DNA of 64,000 nucleotides from Lachnospiraceae bacterium (GCA_024691875.1 JAILNG010000054.1:1-64000), one strand, 5' to 3'. Counted from the stretch's first letter, positions 44,745-54,572 are shown. Notes: generated by a model not told the origin, from the letters alone. Numbers and translations: made by a program.

Positions 44745-44978
44745 TTACTGAAGTATTTCTACAACCACCTTTTTGTCATCCTTCGCAGAAGCAGCCTTAA
44801 CTACTGTACGAATTGACTTAGCGATGCGTCCCTGCTTACCGATAACCTTACCCATATCGGATTCAGCTACTTTCAGGGAAACAACCAGCGCTTTTTCGGT
44901 GTCCTCTTCGGTTACAACAACCTCAGAGGGATTGTCAACCAACGCCTTAGCGATGGTTTCAACAAGTTCTCTCATCAT
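44745..44978 (-). CDS. khpA: KH domain RNA-binding protein KhpA
   Basis: A 77-residue single KH-domain protein with the GKQGR loop (IGKQGRIAKSIRTV). It binds RNA globally and, with KhpB, influences division and cell elongation in other Gram-positives. GGAGG precedes ATG 44978. It lies between rpsP and rimM as usual. Confidence 0.94.
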   Translation of the reverse strand: MMRELVETIAKALVDNPSEVVVTEEDTEKALVVSLKVAESDMGKVIGKQGRIAKSIRTVVKAASAKDDKKVVVEILQ

Positions 44979-45005
44979 GATGCCAACCCTCCCGCTGATT
45001 AATAA

Positions 45006-45248
45006 TTACTTATTGATACCTGCCTTCTTGAAAAGGTTAGCAACTGTCTGAGTGGGCTGAGCTCCGTCAGAGATCCACTTCTTTGCAGCTTCTGCATCTA
45101 CGTTGAATGCTGCGGGCTCCTTTGTGGGATCGTAAGTACCGATCTCTGCGATGAAACGACCGTTACGAGGTGCTCTCTCATCTGCAACTACGATTCTGTA
45201 GAAAGGGTTCTTCTTTTCTCCGACTCTTCTAAGTCTGATCTTTACCAT
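45006..45248 (-). CDS. rpsP: 30S ribosomal protein S16
   Basis: An 80-residue S16. [24 protein letters not shown] is the conserved N-terminal part (in full at residues 2-25), with [13 protein letters not shown] following. The start codon lies at the centre of a 14-bp palindrome (45241-45254). It is 73 bp after ffh with no terminator, so it is probably cotranscribed with ylxM-ffh. Confidence 0.97.
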   Translation of the reverse strand: MVKIRLRRVGEKKNPFYRIVVADERAPRNGRFIAEIGTYDPTKEPAAFNVDAEAAKKWISDGAQPTQTVANLFKKAGINK

Positions 45249-45321
45249 GGTAAATTCCTCCGTAAAAATATATTAATAAATTTATTTATGAATATCCTTA
45301 TTGATATTACATACTGTTTTA

Positions 45322-46683
45322 TCAGAACGGAAATCCGCCCTTTTTGCCGAAACCGCCGGGCATCATGGGCATCTTTCCTTTTCTGCCGCCCATCATTCCT
45401 TTAAGCTGTTTCATCATTTGTTTCTGGCCTTCCACCTGTTTAACCAGGCGATTGACCTCAGCAACATCCACACCCGCTCCTTTGGCGATCCTGCGTTTTC
45501 TGGAAGGGTTCATGATCTTGGGATTTGCTCTTTCTTCTGCCGTCATCGAGTTTATAATGGCAACCACGGGCTTAAACATATCATCATCAAGTTCAGCGCC
45601 CTTTAAAGCTCCCATTCCGGGAAGCATGCCCATAATACTCTTGATCCCGCCCATTTTCTTCATCTGCTTGATCTGTTCAAGATAATCGTTGTAATCAAAC
45701 TCTGCTTTCTTGAACTTTCTCGCCATTTCCTTGGCTTTTTCTTCATCTACGGCTGCCTGAGCTTTTTCAATGAGTGAAAGCACATCGCCCATTCCAAGGA
45801 TCCTGTTTGCCATTCTGTCCGGATAAAAAGGTTCAAGATCTTCAACTTTTTCACCCATACCCGCATAAAGAACGGGAAGTCCGGTAACTGCCTTTACGGA
45901 AAGTGCGGCACCGCCTCTTGTATCACCGTCAAGTTTTGTAAGAATGACGCCTGTAAGAGGAAGTTTTTCATTAAATGTTTCAGAAACATTGACTGCATCC
46001 TGACCTGTCATTGCGTCGACAGTAAGAATGGAGTTTGTAATGGGATACTTCTCCGTGATCTCAACCAGTTCGTTCATCATGGCCTCATCGACCTGCAAAC
46101 GACCTGCTGTATCGATGATAACAAGATTCAGCTTGTTATCGGCGGCGTATTTGAACGCTGCATCAACAATTTCCAAAGGCTTTTTATCAGTGCCCATCTC
46201 AAAGACGGGAACGCCGACCTTTTCGCCGTTAACCTTCAACTGCTCAATGGCTGCGGGACGATAAACGTCGCAAGCTACAAGCAAAGGCTTCTTACCCTTG
46301 TTTTTGAAGATAGCCGCAAGTTTTGCCGCAGTGGTGGTTTTACCGGCACCTTGAAGACCGCACATCATGATCGTGGTGATCTCATTGGCGGGAAGGAACT
46401 TGATCTCTGCATTCTCGGAACCCATAAGATTAATGAGTTCTTCGTTAACTATCTTGATAACCGTTTGACCGGGAGTAAGTGAATTCAGTACATCTTCGCC
46501 GACAGCTCTTTCGGAAACGCTTGAAATAAAGTTTTTAACAACCTTAAAGTTAACGTCTGCTTCAAGAAGCGCCATCTTTATTTCTTTCATGGCTGCCTTT
46601 ACGTCGTTTTCCGAAAGACGGCCTTTTCCGCGAAGTCCTTTAAATACATTTTGAAGTTTTTCGGATAATGATTCAAATGCCAT
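45322..46683 (-). CDS. ffh: Signal recognition particle protein Ffh
   Basis: A 453-residue SRP54 GTPase that delivers nascent membrane proteins to FtsY. NG domain motifs are GLQGAGKTTTAAKLA near 107, DTAGR and TKLDGDTRGGAA. The methionine-rich M domain from about 300 to the end (MMKQLKGMMGGRKGKMPMMPGG region) binds SRP RNA and signal peptides. It overlaps ylxM by 11 bp. Confidence 0.97.
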   Translation of the reverse strand: MAFESLSEKLQNVFKGLRGKGRLSENDVKAAMKEIKMALLEADVNFKVVKNFISSVSERAVGEDVLNSLTPGQTVIKIVNEELINLMGSENAEIKFLPANEITTIMMCGLQGAGKTTTAAKLAAIFKNKGKKPLLVACDVYRPAAIEQLKVNGEKVGVPVFEMGTDKKPLEIVDAAFKYAADNKLNLVIIDTAGRLQVDEAMMNELVEITEKYPITNSILTVDAMTGQDAVNVSETFNEKLPLTGVILTKLDGDTRGGAALSVKAVTGLPVLYAGMGEKVEDLEPFYPDRMANRILGMGDVLSLIEKAQAAVDEEKAKEMARKFKKAEFDYNDYLEQIKQMKKMGGIKSIMGMLPGMGALKGAELDDDMFKPVVAIINSMTAEERANPKIMNPSRKRRIAKGAGVDVAEVNRLVKQVEGQKQMMKQLKGMMGGRKGKMPMMPGGFGKKGGFPF

Positions 46684-47017
46684 TTTTCTTAATCTCTTGT
46701 ATTAATTCTGATATCCTTCTGCCTTCCGGATTCTGAAGACTTTCAGCAATATCCTTGATCTCATCGCACAATTTGGAAGCAGTTTTGTACTTTTCCATAA
46801 GATGCAACGCATCTTCATACATTTCAAGGCTTTTTTCGCATCCCTTTACTGCATCATGAACACCTTGTCTTGTCATTCCGGCGCTTTCCGCAACTTCCGA
46901 AAGAGAAAGATCGTTAAGTACATAATCCTCGAATATTTGTTTTTTTCTTTCGCTCAACAGATTGCCGTAAAAATCATACAGCATTGAGAGCTCAACGGTC
47001 TTTTCCAACTGTTCCAT
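46673..47017 (-). CDS. ylxM: YlxM/SRP-associated helix-turn-helix protein
   Basis: A 114-residue sigma-70 region-4-like protein. LYDFYGNLLSERKKQIFEDYV followed by the helix-turn-helix SLSEVAESAGMTRQGVHDAVK is the family signature (longer than quoted in parts). YlxM is encoded with ffh and stimulates the SRP GTPase cycle in streptococci. ATG 47017 has GGAG 5 bp upstream; the earlier frame start lacks one. Confidence 0.93.
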   Translation of the reverse strand: MEQLEKTVELSMLYDFYGNLLSERKKQIFEDYVLNDLSLSEVAESAGMTRQGVHDAVKGCEKSLEMYEDALHLMEKYKTASKLCDEIKDIAESLQNPEGRRISELIQEIKKNGI

Positions 47018-47066
47018 ATGTTCTCCGCTGTAAAGCAAATTGCTTGACATCATTTACAGCTTCAAA

Positions 47067-47095
47067 ACTATACCACAAAGAAAAAAGCCTGTCAA
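47067..47095 (-). promoter_or_regulatory. ylxM-ffh promoter
   Basis: On the minus strand TTGACA (47095-47090), a 17-bp spacer and TATAGT (47072-47067). The -35 box overlaps the right arm of the ribF terminator hairpin and the T run lies in the spacer. Confidence 0.72.
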
Positions 47096-47115
47096 GCTTT
47101 TTTCTTTACAGGCTT
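47085..47115 (-). terminator. ribF terminator
   Basis: AAGCCTGT and ACAGGCTT (47108-47115 and 47085-47092) form an 8-bp stem with a 15-nt loop, followed on the minus strand by TTTTCTTTG. It begins 6 bp after the ribF stop. Confidence 0.75.
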
Positions 47116-47120
47116 ATATT

Positions 47121-47663
47121 TTATAAACCAAGCATATGTCCGGCTTTATCAAAATTCTGTTTTTTTATTTCTTCTCTTATTCTGGAACTTGACACAGGAC
47201 TTCCTTCAAATTCTTCTCTCCTAATGACAATGAGCTTAAAGCCCAGTTCCGCGGACATCTCTTTTAGAAGTCCGATATCTCCGTTTCTGTTTTTTCCAAA
47301 CTTAAAATCATCACCGACAACCAGTAGTCGGCATTTCAGTTTTTCAAAAAGAATGTTTTTTACGAAGTCACGGGCTTCTATGCCTGCAGTGTCCTTGTTG
47401 AAAGGGAAAAGGATCAGTTTTTCCACGCCCAATTGTTCAAGGATCGCTTCTTTTTCACTTTCTGTACAGATCCTGTTCTCGGATTCAAGGATCTTATTGT
47501 CCTTTTGAATATCAAAAGTAAAAACACAGGCTTCAAGATCCTTTTTTTCTTTCATCAGGATCTCGATGATCTTTCTGTGTCCGATGTGAACACCGTCAAA
47601 TTTACCGACGGTAATTGCGGTTCCTTCAGATCTGAATTTTTCAATATCTCTTATTACAAGCAC
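47121..47663 (-). CDS. ribF: RibF-like FAD synthetase domain only
   Basis: A 180-residue protein matching the N-terminal adenylyltransferase domain of RibF: GKFDGVHIGHRKII near 20-33, GDDFKFGKNRNG and SSSRIREEI. It ends at LGL, where full-length RibF would continue into the riboflavin kinase domain (LLGRPY and onward). A terminator follows within 6 bp and no remnant is seen. It should make FAD from FMN but not FMN from riboflavin. It is the last gene of the nusA-infB operon, the normal place for ribF. Confidence 0.88.
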   Translation of the reverse strand: MLVIRDIEKFRSEGTAITVGKFDGVHIGHRKIIEILMKEKKDLEACVFTFDIQKDNKILESENRICTESEKEAILEQLGVEKLILFPFNKDTAGIEARDFVKNILFEKLKCRLLVVGDDFKFGKNRNGDIGLLKEMSAELGFKLIVIRREEFEGSPVSSSRIREEIKKQNFDKAGHMLGL

Positions 47664-47687
47664 AAACTCATCTCCTAAGCTTGATAT

Positions 47688-48599
47688 TTACATAGCAAGA
47701 AACATTTTTTCAGGTTTAAATTTATTGCTCTTTTCGTCTTTATAATAAATCCCACAGAAGTTTCCTTCTGAGTCATAAACCCTGAAAGTGCCAAGTCCTA
47801 CTGTTGTAGAAATCTCACTGTTTCTTAACGGATTTCCGTTTCTGACCAATTTGTCGAACTCAGGTTTTGTCGAGATTGCGGGATACTCATTAAAGTACTC
47901 ATCAATCGGCAAAATGTACTTATCCGGCTGTCCCTCTTCCGCAGCTTTCGCAACATCCGAAAGCTTTACGGCTGTTTCAAGTTCAAAACGGCCTGTTTTG
48001 ATCCTGGTCAGTTCCTTCATACATGCGCAGGTACCCAGTGCTTCTCCAAGATCTCTGCACAGGCTCCTGATGTATGTACCTTTTCCGCATGTAACACGTA
48101 TGCTTGCTTCTTTAAGGAAACCATTGTCATCCTTCAAAGAATTCAAAAGCTCGATCGAGTAAATTGTAACGGGCCGTTTCGCAACTTCCGCAGTTTTTCC
48201 GGCTCTTGCAAGCTCGTATAGTTTTTTGCCGTCCAGTTTGATCGCCGAATACATGGGCGGCGTCTGCATTATATCACCCGTGAAGGTTTCAAAGCTTTTC
48301 ACAAGGTCATTCTCATCACAATTAACGGGAAGGGTCTTAATAACCTTTCCCGTTACATCTTCTGTATCTGTTGCTGTTCCGAAAAGCACAACAGCTTCAT
48401 AAATTTTTGTTTTGGCGGTTTCCATGTCGCAGAGCTTCGTAGCGGAGCCGATGCAGACAGGAAGTACGCCTGTTGCCAAAGGATCCAGAGTACCGGTGTG
48501 TCCGATGTGTTTAAAATGGAGAATTCCTCTGAGTTTCGCTACCACATCATGAGACGTGAAACCCTGTTCCTTATTAATGTTAATAATACCGTTGATCAT
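47688..48599 (-). CDS. truB: tRNA pseudouridine(55) synthase
   Basis: A 303-residue enzyme that makes pseudouridine 55 in the T loop. INKEQGFTSHDVV and GHTGTLDPLATG, with catalytic D39, are present, as is YIRSLCRDLG. A C-terminal PUA-like region completes it. It lies between rbfA and ribF. The nrnA gene often found between rbfA and truB is absent. Confidence 0.96.
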   Translation of the reverse strand: MINGIININKEQGFTSHDVVAKLRGILHFKHIGHTGTLDPLATGVLPVCIGSATKLCDMETAKTKIYEAVVLFGTATDTEDVTGKVIKTLPVNCDENDLVKSFETFTGDIMQTPPMYSAIKLDGKKLYELARAGKTAEVAKRPVTIYSIELLNSLKDDNGFLKEASIRVTCGKGTYIRSLCRDLGEALGTCACMKELTRIKTGRFELETAVKLSDVAKAAEEGQPDKYILPIDEYFNEYPAISTKPEFDKLVRNGNPLRNSEISTTVGLGTFRVYDSEGNFCGIYYKDEKSNKFKPEKMFLAM

Positions 48600-48627
48600 T
48601 TTACCTCTTTGATATTCCGAAGAGTTT

Positions 48628-49011
48628 TTATTCTTCCGTCTCTTCGTCTCTCTTGGGCATAGACGCCATCACATCGTCGATCTTCTTGGACATGTTGACG
48701 CCGTATTCTATGGTCTGATCCACAACAAATGTGAGCTCGGGAGTGTTTCTCATGTTCATGGTGTGAGCGAGTTTGCTGCGTATGAAACCTGCAGCGGAAT
48801 TCAGTCCTTTAAGAGTGTCCTTTTTGGACTGCTCGCCGCCGAGTACACTGACCCAAACCTTACAGGTTTTAAGATCCGGAGCTACGTAGACATCAACCAC
48901 GCTGGTAAAAGGATCGATCCTGGGGTCATGGACCTCATCGCGAATGATCGAGGAAAGTTCACGAAGAACTTCCTGACTCACGCGAATGTTTTTAATGCTG
49001 TTTTTTTTCAT
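48628..49011 (-). CDS. rbfA: Ribosome-binding factor A
   Basis: A 127-residue KH-like 30S maturation factor. The pattern SQEVLRELSSIIRDEVHDPR, FTSVVDVYVAPDLKTCKVWVS and RNTPELTFVVD is diagnostic. It overlaps infB by 4 bp, so the two are translationally coupled. Confidence 0.95.
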   Translation of the reverse strand: MKKNSIKNIRVSQEVLRELSSIIRDEVHDPRIDPFTSVVDVYVAPDLKTCKVWVSVLGGEQSKKDTLKGLNSAAGFIRSKLAHTMNMRNTPELTFVVDQTIEYGVNMSKKIDDVMASMPKRDEETEE

Positions 49012-52000
49012 TTTCTGGGTACCTCTACCATCTGATAGAGTTCAATTTGATCTCCTTCAAGAAGATCGCTGAACTTTTCAAAAACAAGACCGCATTCGTA
49101 ACCTGCATTAACTTCCTTAACATCGTCCTTGAAACGCTTAAGGGAAGCAAGATTACCTTCAAAGATCTGATTTCCGCCACGGGTGATACGAGCCTGGCAT
49201 CCGCGAACGATCTTACCGTCAAGTACAAAGGAACCTGCGATAGTTCCGACGCCGGAAGCCTTGAAGGTCTGGCGTACTTCTGCATGAGCGATAACCTGTT
49301 CCTCAAATACGGGATCAAGCATACCCTTCATGGCTGATTCGACATCATCGATCGCATCGTAGATGACGCTGTAATTTCTGAGGTCGATCTTTTCTCTGTC
49401 GCAAATGTCCTTAGCTGTATTGTCAGCCTTAACATTAAAGGCAATGATGATGGCATTTGAAGCGCCTGCAAGTGTAGCATCGGATTCGTTAACAGCACCT
49501 ACACCGCTGTGAATGATGCGTACAGCAACCTCTTCGTTGGAAAGCTTAAGCAGAGACTGCTTGATAGCTTCTACGGAACCCTGTACATCTGCCTTAACGA
49601 TAACATTGAGCTCCTTAATGTTGCCTGCCTGGATCTGTGAGAACAATCCGTCAAGTGAAAGCTTAGCCTTGGTCTCGGCAATGAGCTTTTCCTTATTCTG
49701 AGCAATATATGCGTTACAAATAGCCTTTGCTTCTTTTTCGCTTGCTGTTGCAACAACAACTTCTCCCGCATCGGGAACCGAGTTAAGACCAAGTATCTCA
49801 ACAGGCATAGAAGGAGTTGCCATCTTTACTTTTTCATGTTTATCATTGATAAGTGCACGAACCTTACCCATGGAAGAACCGATAACAACATTGTCACCGA
49901 TCTTAAGTGTTCCCTTCTGAACAAGAACGGTAGCTACAGGTCCACGGCCCTTATCCAGCTGAGCTTCGACAACAAGTCCGCGAGCCTGACGGTCGGGATT
50001 TGCCTTTAATTCAAGCACATCAGCCGTAAGAATGATCATTTCAAGGAGCTGTTCGATACCTTCATGTGTTTTTGCGGAAACGGGAACAAATGTAGTGCTT
50101 CCGCCCCATTCTTCGGAAACAAGACCGTATTCGGTCAGTTCTCTCTTAACTCTTTCGATGTTTGCGGTGGGCTTATCGATCTTGTTGACAGCAACGATGA
50201 TCTCAACGCCGGCAGCCTTTGCATGGTTGATCGCTTCAATCGTCTGAGGCATTACACCATCATCGGCAGCAACAACAAGTACCGCAATATCGGTTGAATT
50301 TGCGCCACGCATACGCATAGCGGTAAATGCTTCATGTCCGGGTGTGTCAAGGAATGTGATCTTCTGTCCGTTGATCTCAACCATGTATGCACCGATGTGC
50401 TGAGTGATACCGCCTGCTTCTCTCGAAGTAACGTTTGTTGTTCTGATAGCATCCAAAAGGGATGTTTTACCATGGTCAACATGACCCATTACGCAGACAA
50501 CGGGAGGACGCTTAACAAGTTTGCTTTCATCCTCTTCATCTTCCTTAAGGAGTTCCGCAACCATGTCCACTTTCTCTTCATGTTCTGCGATGATCTCGTA
50601 TTCAAGTGCTATATTCTCAGCTTCTTCAAAAGTAATATCTGAGTTCAAAGAACAGATCTTTCCTGCAAGGAAAAGCTTCTTAACGATGTCTCCGCCTTTG
50701 ATCTTCATCTTGTCGGCAAGTTCCTGAATCGTAAGTACATCAGGGATCGTGATCGTCTTGATCGCATCCTCTTCAACCTGAACCTTGACGGGTTCGGGCT
50801 TATGGAATGCTCCCGCACGGTTGGGATCCTTGGATTTGCCCTTCTTGCCGCCCTGAAGCTCATCATAATCCTCAAAGCGCTTATTTGCCTTTTCTCTGTC
50901 CTTGCTCTTGTCATTTCTGCGATTGCTCTGCTGCTTTAATGACTCAGCAATTTCAGGAGTGCTGTTCCTCTTCTTGGGATCTCTGGAGTGAGAAACGGGT
51001 CTGGAATCATCCTCGTCCTTTCCGCCTCCGAAGCCGCCCTGAGGTCTTGTGGAAAATCCACTGCTTCTGCCGCCTCTGTTATTGTTATTATTGTCTCTCT
51101 GAGAACCTGCAGGATTGTTACCGTAGCTTCTCTGATTCTTATTTTCAAAAAGGTTACTGTGACCGCGATTATTGCCGTCGTATCTGCTGTCAACACGCTG
51201 GAAATGATTACGATCCCCTGTACGTTCGCCTGTTCTTGCTCCGTTCTGGCGATCACCGTTCCTGTTTCCGTCAGGTCTTCTGTCCTGACGATTCTCATTA
51301 TTGAAAGGTTTTCTTTCACCGTTCTGAGGACGTCTTTCACCCATATTGGCACGATTTACGCCGTCAGCTCCGGCTCTCTTAATGATGTTGGGACGAACTC
51401 TCTCTCCGACAGTCTTGAAAACTTTTTCGGGAGCCGCTTCAGTCTTGGGAGCGTTAACTGCAGGAGTTTCGGTTTCAGCAGGAGCCGAAGCCTTTTCAGC
51501 CTTTTCAGCCTTAACACTCTTTTCGGCCTCTTCTCTGGCTTTCTGAGCCTCTATATTCTTCTCAATAGCCTCAGCCTCTTTACGAGCCTTTGCTGCAAGT
51601 TCATCAGCCTTTGCCGCATCTTCTGCTGCTTTCTTTGCAGCTTCGCGCTTTTCAGCCTCATGCTTAGCCTGATTCTCTTTGATCTTTTCTCTCTTTAATG
51701 CTTCAATTTCTTCATCGGTTCTGAAGGATCCGTGAATAAGACGATTGTCTCCGTCATCACTGGAAATTACAACACCGTTGATAGTTCTGGGGCCGTTTGT
51801 TCTGGGGCCTGAAGGACGACGATCTCTCTGGCCTGCATATGCCTGCTTTCTGTCCTGAGGTCCGTTCAGCATCTGTCTTCTCTGCTGTTGCTGCATCAGC
51901 TGCTTTTTCTCTTCGGGGCCGTCAAGCATTCTTCTCTGAGGCTGTCCGTTGCGAGGGCCGTCTGCCATCTGCCTTCTCTGCTGTTGCTGCATCAGCTGTT

Positions 52001-52280
52001 TTTTCTCTTCGGGACCGCTGAGCATCTTTCTGGGCGCAGCCTGTCCTTCTGCAGGTCTTCTGAGAGGTCTCTGGCCGGCAGGTGCCGCAGGTGCCGCAGG
52101 TGCTTTAGACGGTGCTGCCTTTTTCTTACCGAAATGGTCATTAACCATCTTGATCACATCTTCATCAACGCTGTTCATGTGACTGGCTACTTCCACATTG
52201 TGAGCTTTGAGGAAATCTATGATCTCTTTATTTGTTACATTAAGTTCTCCGGATAATTCGGATATTCTTTTTTTTGCCAT
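49008..52280 (-). CDS. infB: Translation initiation factor IF-2
   Basis: A 1090-residue GTPase that places initiator tRNA on the ribosome. The N-terminal IF2 helix region covers about 1-50. A very long disordered part follows, with a duplicated Gln/Arg-rich segment (86-105 and 118-137), an Ala/Lys/Glu coiled region (about 195-270) and an Arg/Asn/Gly-rich region (about 310-440). The G domain begins with GHVDHGKTS near 599, so the N-terminal part is about 200 residues longer than in E. coli. Neighbours nusA, ylxR, ylxQ and rbfA are standard. Confidence 0.97.
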   Translation of the reverse strand: MAKKRISELSGELNVTNKEIIDFLKAHNVEVASHMNSVDEDVIKMVNDHFGKKKAAPSKAPAAPAAPAGQRPLRRPAEGQAAPRKMLSGPEEKKQLMQQQQRRQMADGPRNGQPQRRMLDGPEEKKQLMQQQQRRQMLNGPQDRKQAYAGQRDRRPSGPRTNGPRTINGVVISSDDGDNRLIHGSFRTDEEIEALKREKIKENQAKHEAEKREAAKKAAEDAAKADELAAKARKEAEAIEKNIEAQKAREEAEKSVKAEKAEKASAPAETETPAVNAPKTEAAPEKVFKTVGERVRPNIIKRAGADGVNRANMGERRPQNGERKPFNNENRQDRRPDGNRNGDRQNGARTGERTGDRNHFQRVDSRYDGNNRGHSNLFENKNQRSYGNNPAGSQRDNNNNNRGGRSSGFSTRPQGGFGGGKDEDDSRPVSHSRDPKKRNSTPEIAESLKQQSNRRNDKSKDREKANKRFEDYDELQGGKKGKSKDPNRAGAFHKPEPVKVQVEEDAIKTITIPDVLTIQELADKMKIKGGDIVKKLFLAGKICSLNSDITFEEAENIALEYEIIAEHEEKVDMVAELLKEDEEDESKLVKRPPVVCVMGHVDHGKTSLLDAIRTTNVTSREAGGITQHIGAYMVEINGQKITFLDTPGHEAFTAMRMRGANSTDIAVLVVAADDGVMPQTIEAINHAKAAGVEIIVAVNKIDKPTANIERVKRELTEYGLVSEEWGGSTTFVPVSAKTHEGIEQLLEMIILTADVLELKANPDRQARGLVVEAQLDKGRGPVATVLVQKGTLKIGDNVVIGSSMGKVRALINDKHEKVKMATPSMPVEILGLNSVPDAGEVVVATASEKEAKAICNAYIAQNKEKLIAETKAKLSLDGLFSQIQAGNIKELNVIVKADVQGSVEAIKQSLLKLSNEEVAVRIIHSGVGAVNESDATLAGASNAIIIAFNVKADNTAKDICDREKIDLRNYSVIYDAIDDVESAMKGMLDPVFEEQVIAHAEVRQTFKASGVGTIAGSFVLDGKIVRGCQARITRGGNQIFEGNLASLKRFKDDVKEVNAGYECGLVFEKFSDLLEGDQIELYQMVEVPRK
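51870..52025 (-). repeat. Internal duplication in infB
   Basis: Two 60-bp direct copies at 51966-52025 and 51870-51929 encode [17 protein letters not shown] twice, starting 96 bp apart. The copies are nearly identical at DNA level, which points to a recent duplication or ongoing slippage. Confidence 0.85.
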
Positions 52281-52283
52281 TAA

Positions 52284-52622
52284 TTAGGACTCCTTCGTGA
52301 TCTTTTCAAGGGTTAACATCTTATTTTGAAAGCTTTTCGAAAAGCCTTCATCTATGATTGCAACAGATGAGCGTTCTTCTTTACCTATTGCGTGACCAAG
52401 TTCCTCCTTTAAGCCGAAAAATACGATCGGCACGTTGTAAAATGAACATTTATCGTTAAACAGTTTCTTCGTGTTATCGGAAGCATCTTCAGCTACGATA
52501 ACAAGGAAAGCCTTCCCGGTTTTTACGGCTGTTTCTGATTGAAATTCACCGCTCTGAAGTTTTCCCGCTCTTTGCATAAGTGAAAGAAGCGATAAAAGAC
52601 TTTTCTTGGATTTATCATCCAT
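52284..52622 (-). CDS. ylxQ: L7Ae-family ribosomal-type protein (YlxQ)
   Basis: A 112-residue protein of the L7Ae/L30e family that binds kink-turn RNA. LLSLMQRAGKLQSGEF, FLVIVAEDASDNTKKLF and the following VPIVFFGLKEELGHAIGK fit the fold. Its exact RNA target is unknown. The start overlaps the ylxR stop by 1 bp (TAATG), and infB follows after 3 bp. Confidence 0.92.
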   Translation of the reverse strand: MDDKSKKSLLSLLSLMQRAGKLQSGEFQSETAVKTGKAFLVIVAEDASDNTKKLFNDKCSFYNVPIVFFGLKEELGHAIGKEERSSVAIIDEGFSKSFQNKMLTLEKITKES

Positions 52623-52885
52623 TATTTTTCCATCTCCTTAACAAGGCTTTCGTAAACATCATCCGGAATCGCCGTTGAAAGTGATTTCGCCAGACCTCCG
52701 GTTTTTTTTGCCTTTTCAAGGCATGAAACAGAATCGCAGATGTAAGCTCCACGACCGTTGGCTCTGCCTGTTTTATCGATCTTGATCTCTCCCTCCGGTG
52801 TTCTTAATACACGGATCAGTTCTTTTTTTGACTTCACCGCTCCACAGCCGGTGCATTTTCTCATAGGGATTTTTTTCTCTGCCAT
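52622..52885 (-). CDS. rnpM: YlxR family RNA-binding protein (RnpM)
   Basis: An 87-residue protein with RKCTGCGAVKSKKELIRVLR and GRGAYIC, the YlxR signature. Recent work in Bacillus links this family to modulation of RNase P. The CxxC pair (RKCTGC) may hold a metal. It lies 1 bp after nusA. Confidence 0.92.
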   Translation of the reverse strand: MAEKKIPMRKCTGCGAVKSKKELIRVLRTPEGEIKIDKTGRANGRGAYICDSVSCLEKAKKTGGLAKSLSTAIPDDVYESLVKEMEK

Positions 52886-52886
52886 T

Positions 52887-54023
52887 TTATTCTTCCTCTT
52901 CGGGAACCTCTTCTTCGCTTACTTCTATGCCTGCATCCTGAGATTCGGACTTGATGTCGATCTTATATCCTGTAAGCTTTGCTGCAAGTCTTGCATTCTG
53001 TCCTTCACGACCGATCGCAAGTGAAAGCTGATAATCCGGAACAACAACTCTTGCCTTCTTTTCATCGGGATCTACAGTTACGGAAACGACCTTTGCGGGA
53101 CTCAGTGAATTTTCAATGAGAACAGCGGGATCTTCGCTCCAAACGATGATATCGATCTTTGCTCCATGAAGTTCATCAACAATAGCGTTTACTCTTGTAC
53201 CGTTAACGCCTACGCATGCACCGACGGGATCAACGTTTGCGTCATTGGAGTATACGGAGATCTTTGTTCTCTGGCCCGCTTCACGTGAGATTCCCTTGAT
53301 CTCAACAATTCCGTCGGCGATTTCGGTAACTTCTTCTTCAAAAAGTCTCTTTACAAGTTCGGGATGAGTTCTGGAAACCGATACTCTGGGTCCCTTGGGT
53401 GAATCCTCAACCTTTGTTACATAAAGCTTAACTCTTTCATTCTTGTAGAATTCCTCACCCTTGATCTGCTCTGTTACGGGAAGGATAGTCTCGATCTTTC
53501 CGAGACTCACGATAATATTGTAATTTCCTCTGTCGGGATCCTGGAAGCACTGGATAACACCTGTAACGATGTCGCGCTCTTTCATCGAGTAGCTGGAGAA
53601 CAGAGCCTTCCTTTCCTCCTCACGGATCTTCTGTACGATGACCTGCTTTGCCTTCTGAGCAGCTTTTCTTCCGAAATCCTTGGGAGTAACCTCGATATCA
53701 ACGATATCGCCTGCTTCGTAAGGTGCATTGAAGCGGATCCTTGCAGCTTCTTTCGAAATCTGCATTGTATCGTCCTCAACTTCATCAACTACCGTCATCT
53801 CTTCAAAAACACGGAAAGTTGCTGTAACGGGATCAAAATTGATCTTAATGTTATCTGTCTGCTTGAATTCATCCTTACAAGCTGTGAGAAGAGATGTTTC
53901 AATGGTTTCAAGCATTACTTCCTTTGAAATTCCCTTTTCCTTCTCGATCGCTTCCAATGCAAGGATCAATTCGTTGTTTTCTGCCGGTGCTGCCTTAGCT
54001 GCACTCTTTTTTCTGGCTGCCAT
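52887..54023 (-). CDS. nusA: Transcription termination/antitermination factor NusA
   Basis: A 378-residue protein: N-terminal RNA-polymerase-binding domain (about 15-140), S1 domain (about 145-215) and two KH domains (about 230-360, with GACVGVNGTRVNAIV and SLAIGREGQNARLAA). An acidic tail ends it. NusA strengthens hairpin-dependent pausing and termination. It is 29 bp after rimP. The terminator-like hairpin in the rimP leader is a natural target for NusA feedback. Confidence 0.96.
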   Translation of the reverse strand: MAARKKSAAKAAPAENNELILALEAIEKEKGISKEVMLETIETSLLTACKDEFKQTDNIKINFDPVTATFRVFEEMTVVDEVEDDTMQISKEAARIRFNAPYEAGDIVDIEVTPKDFGRKAAQKAKQVIVQKIREEERKALFSSYSMKERDIVTGVIQCFQDPDRGNYNIIVSLGKIETILPVTEQIKGEEFYKNERVKLYVTKVEDSPKGPRVSVSRTHPELVKRLFEEEVTEIADGIVEIKGISREAGQRTKISVYSNDANVDPVGACVGVNGTRVNAIVDELHGAKIDIIVWSEDPAVLIENSLSPAKVVSVTVDPDEKKARVVVPDYQLSLAIGREGQNARLAAKLTGYKIDIKSESQDAGIEVSEEEVPEEEE

Positions 54024-54052
54024 TTTAATTTCCTCCTATACGTCTTTTTATT

Positions 54053-54523
54053 TTAGAAATGTACCGCAAGATTGATTTTTGCGATATTTGATCTGTCAAT
54101 AGTGCATATGGTTTCTTTATCTGTCAGCGAAACCGTAATTGTTTTGTCATCAAAGCCCTTAAGAAAAGCATTGAATTCTTTAACGCCGTCAACAGGCTTA
54201 AACAATTTGACTTCAACTTCCTGATCGATGCTTCTCTTAAAATCCTTATCCTTCTTTAAAACTCTTCCAAGTCCGGGAGAACTTACTTCAAAAATGTAAG
54301 ACTCTTCGATGAAATCCTGCTCGTCCAGAATGTCATTCATTCTTCTGCTAACTATCTCGCATTCATCCACGGTGATTCCGCCGGGCTTGTCAATGTAGAC
54401 ACGTAAATAATCGGTTCCGGCTTCTTTAACAAATTCCACATCCACGAGCTCAAAATTGAGTTCCTCGCATATGGGAGCCGCGATCTTTTCTGTCTTTAAA
54501 ATATAATCGTCTTTTTTTGACAT
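54053..54523 (-). CDS. rimP: Ribosome maturation factor RimP
   Basis: A 156-residue 30S assembly factor (YlxS). LNFELVDVEFVKEAGTDYLR and GGITVDECEIVSRRMNDILD then YIFEVSSPGLGR are diagnostic. GGAG abuts ATG 54529 but is 6 bp from ATG 54523, so the second is taken. It is the first gene of the rimP-nusA-ylxR-ylxQ-infB-rbfA-truB-ribF operon. Confidence 0.95.
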   Translation of the reverse strand: MSKKDDYILKTEKIAAPICEELNFELVDVEFVKEAGTDYLRVYIDKPGGITVDECEIVSRRMNDILDEQDFIEESYIFEVSSPGLGRVLKKDKDFKRSIDQEVEVKLFKPVDGVKEFNAFLKGFDDKTITVSLTDKETICTIDRSNIAKINLAVHF

Positions 54524-54548
54524 TGGCATCTCCTATCACACAAAAGCA

Positions 54549-54572
54549 AAGAGTGGATTCGCATCCACTCTT
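54549..54572 (-). promoter_or_regulatory. Attenuator-like hairpin in the rimP-nusA leader
   Basis: A perfect 10-bp stem pairs 54563-54572 with 54549-54558. On the minus strand the loop is GCGA (a GNRA tetraloop) and the tail is TGCTTTTGTG, after a TTT. It lies between the promoter and the rimP ribosome site. Confidence 0.65.

Noticed and set aside
50807..52256. Several plus-strand ORFs opposite infB, up to 236 residues
   Set aside because: They mirror the repetitive IF-2 N-terminus, have biased composition and no ribosome sites.
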